Positions 60,743 to 60,838 of a stretch of 60,838 bases of DNA are shown here, in pieces (position 1 is the first letter of the stretch; each line of letters begins with the position of its first letter). Both the position numbers and the translations under genes were made by a program. The notes below the pieces were generated by a model. It saw only the letters and a list, made by a program, of their open reading frames with translations. It was not told the origin of the DNA and searched no databases. This DNA is from UBA4292 sp002395865 (lineage in GTDB: Bacteria; Bacillota; Clostridia; Lachnospirales; Lachnospiraceae): assembly GCA_946533395.1 (NCBI GenBank), contig CAMNBU010000012.1:1-60838 (forward strand), in the 5' to 3' direction.

Positions 60743-60838
60743 TTAAAGCTTAATAGCATGCTAATTGACGAGGGGAGGTGACTCGATGCAGAGGTAAGGC
60801 AGCAAACTTGTATTTTGAAACATAGGTATTATATTTTA
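60743..60838 (+). other. End of window
   Basis: No gene is visible. A strong ribosome-like site (GAGGGGAGGTGA, ending near 60781) is followed by ATG CAG AGG TAA, so it leads to a two-codon frame only. The next gene, if any, starts beyond the window. Confidence 0.3.

Noticed and set aside
1..60838. tRNA, rRNA, CRISPR array, prophage or integrase genes
   Set aside because: None could be recognised on either strand.

Overview
The window looks like a piece of a Lachnospiraceae-type Clostridia chromosome (Butyrivibrio, Pseudobutyrivibrio or Roseburia relatives). The evidence is the S10-spc-alpha cluster order with a KOW-domain gene between map and infA, zinc-type S14, L33 and L36, a short single-helix SecE, an L17 with a long internal insertion, AGGAGG ribosome sites, and AGA/AGG and ATA codons in a sequence of roughly even GC. 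This placement is by recognition only. Almost every gene is on the + strand. The one convincing minus-strand gene lies near 35.4-36.2 kb.

Layout. 1-13.96 kb is housekeeping and metabolism: the 3' end of a sugar ABC ATPase (MsmX/UgpC type), a PucR/CdaR-type regulator, then a tight run ctpA-uvrB-uvrA, an mreB-like gene, recD2, comF and a GH51 arabinofuranosidase. 14.0-16.34 kb is rpmG-secE-nusG-rplK-rplA. The expected next genes, rplJ-rplL, are displaced to 33.1-34.0 kb behind their own L10 leader. The 16.7 kb in between is accessory: a small Sec-secreted protein coupled to an FtsX-type ABC transporter, two secreted cysteine-peptidase-like proteins, a lipoprotein, two ECF sigma factor/membrane-partner pairs, a MITE-like repeat, an aldo-keto reductase, a frameshifted pseudogene and larB-larC-larE for the nickel-pincer cofactor. 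34.1-42.1 kb holds a nucleoside hydrolase, a minus-strand membrane protein, a PfkB kinase fused to an unknown domain, a CotH-type lipoprotein and a GH13 glucosidase. 42.1-58.7 kb is two palindromic repeats, a structured leader and the long ribosomal protein cluster rpsJ to rplQ with secY, adk, map, infA and rpoA. A third sigma/membrane-partner pair closes the window.

Most interesting system. Three ECF sigma genes are each followed by a membrane protein with a short cytosolic segment built around an ID-D/E motif, one transmembrane helix and a variable ectodomain. The first and third ectodomains share a propeptide-like module. After that module the first carries a helical domain also found in a secreted protein of the neighbouring operon, and the third carries a complete trypsin-like (S1) protease domain with a visible His-Asp-Ser triad. 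An ECF-like promoter motif (TGTGAY-N16-CGAC) with similar flanking sequence precedes both the ABC/peptidase operon and the second sigma operon, so the accessory block is probably one regulon. The function of the system is inferred, not known.

No rRNA, tRNA, CRISPR array or integrase was seen.
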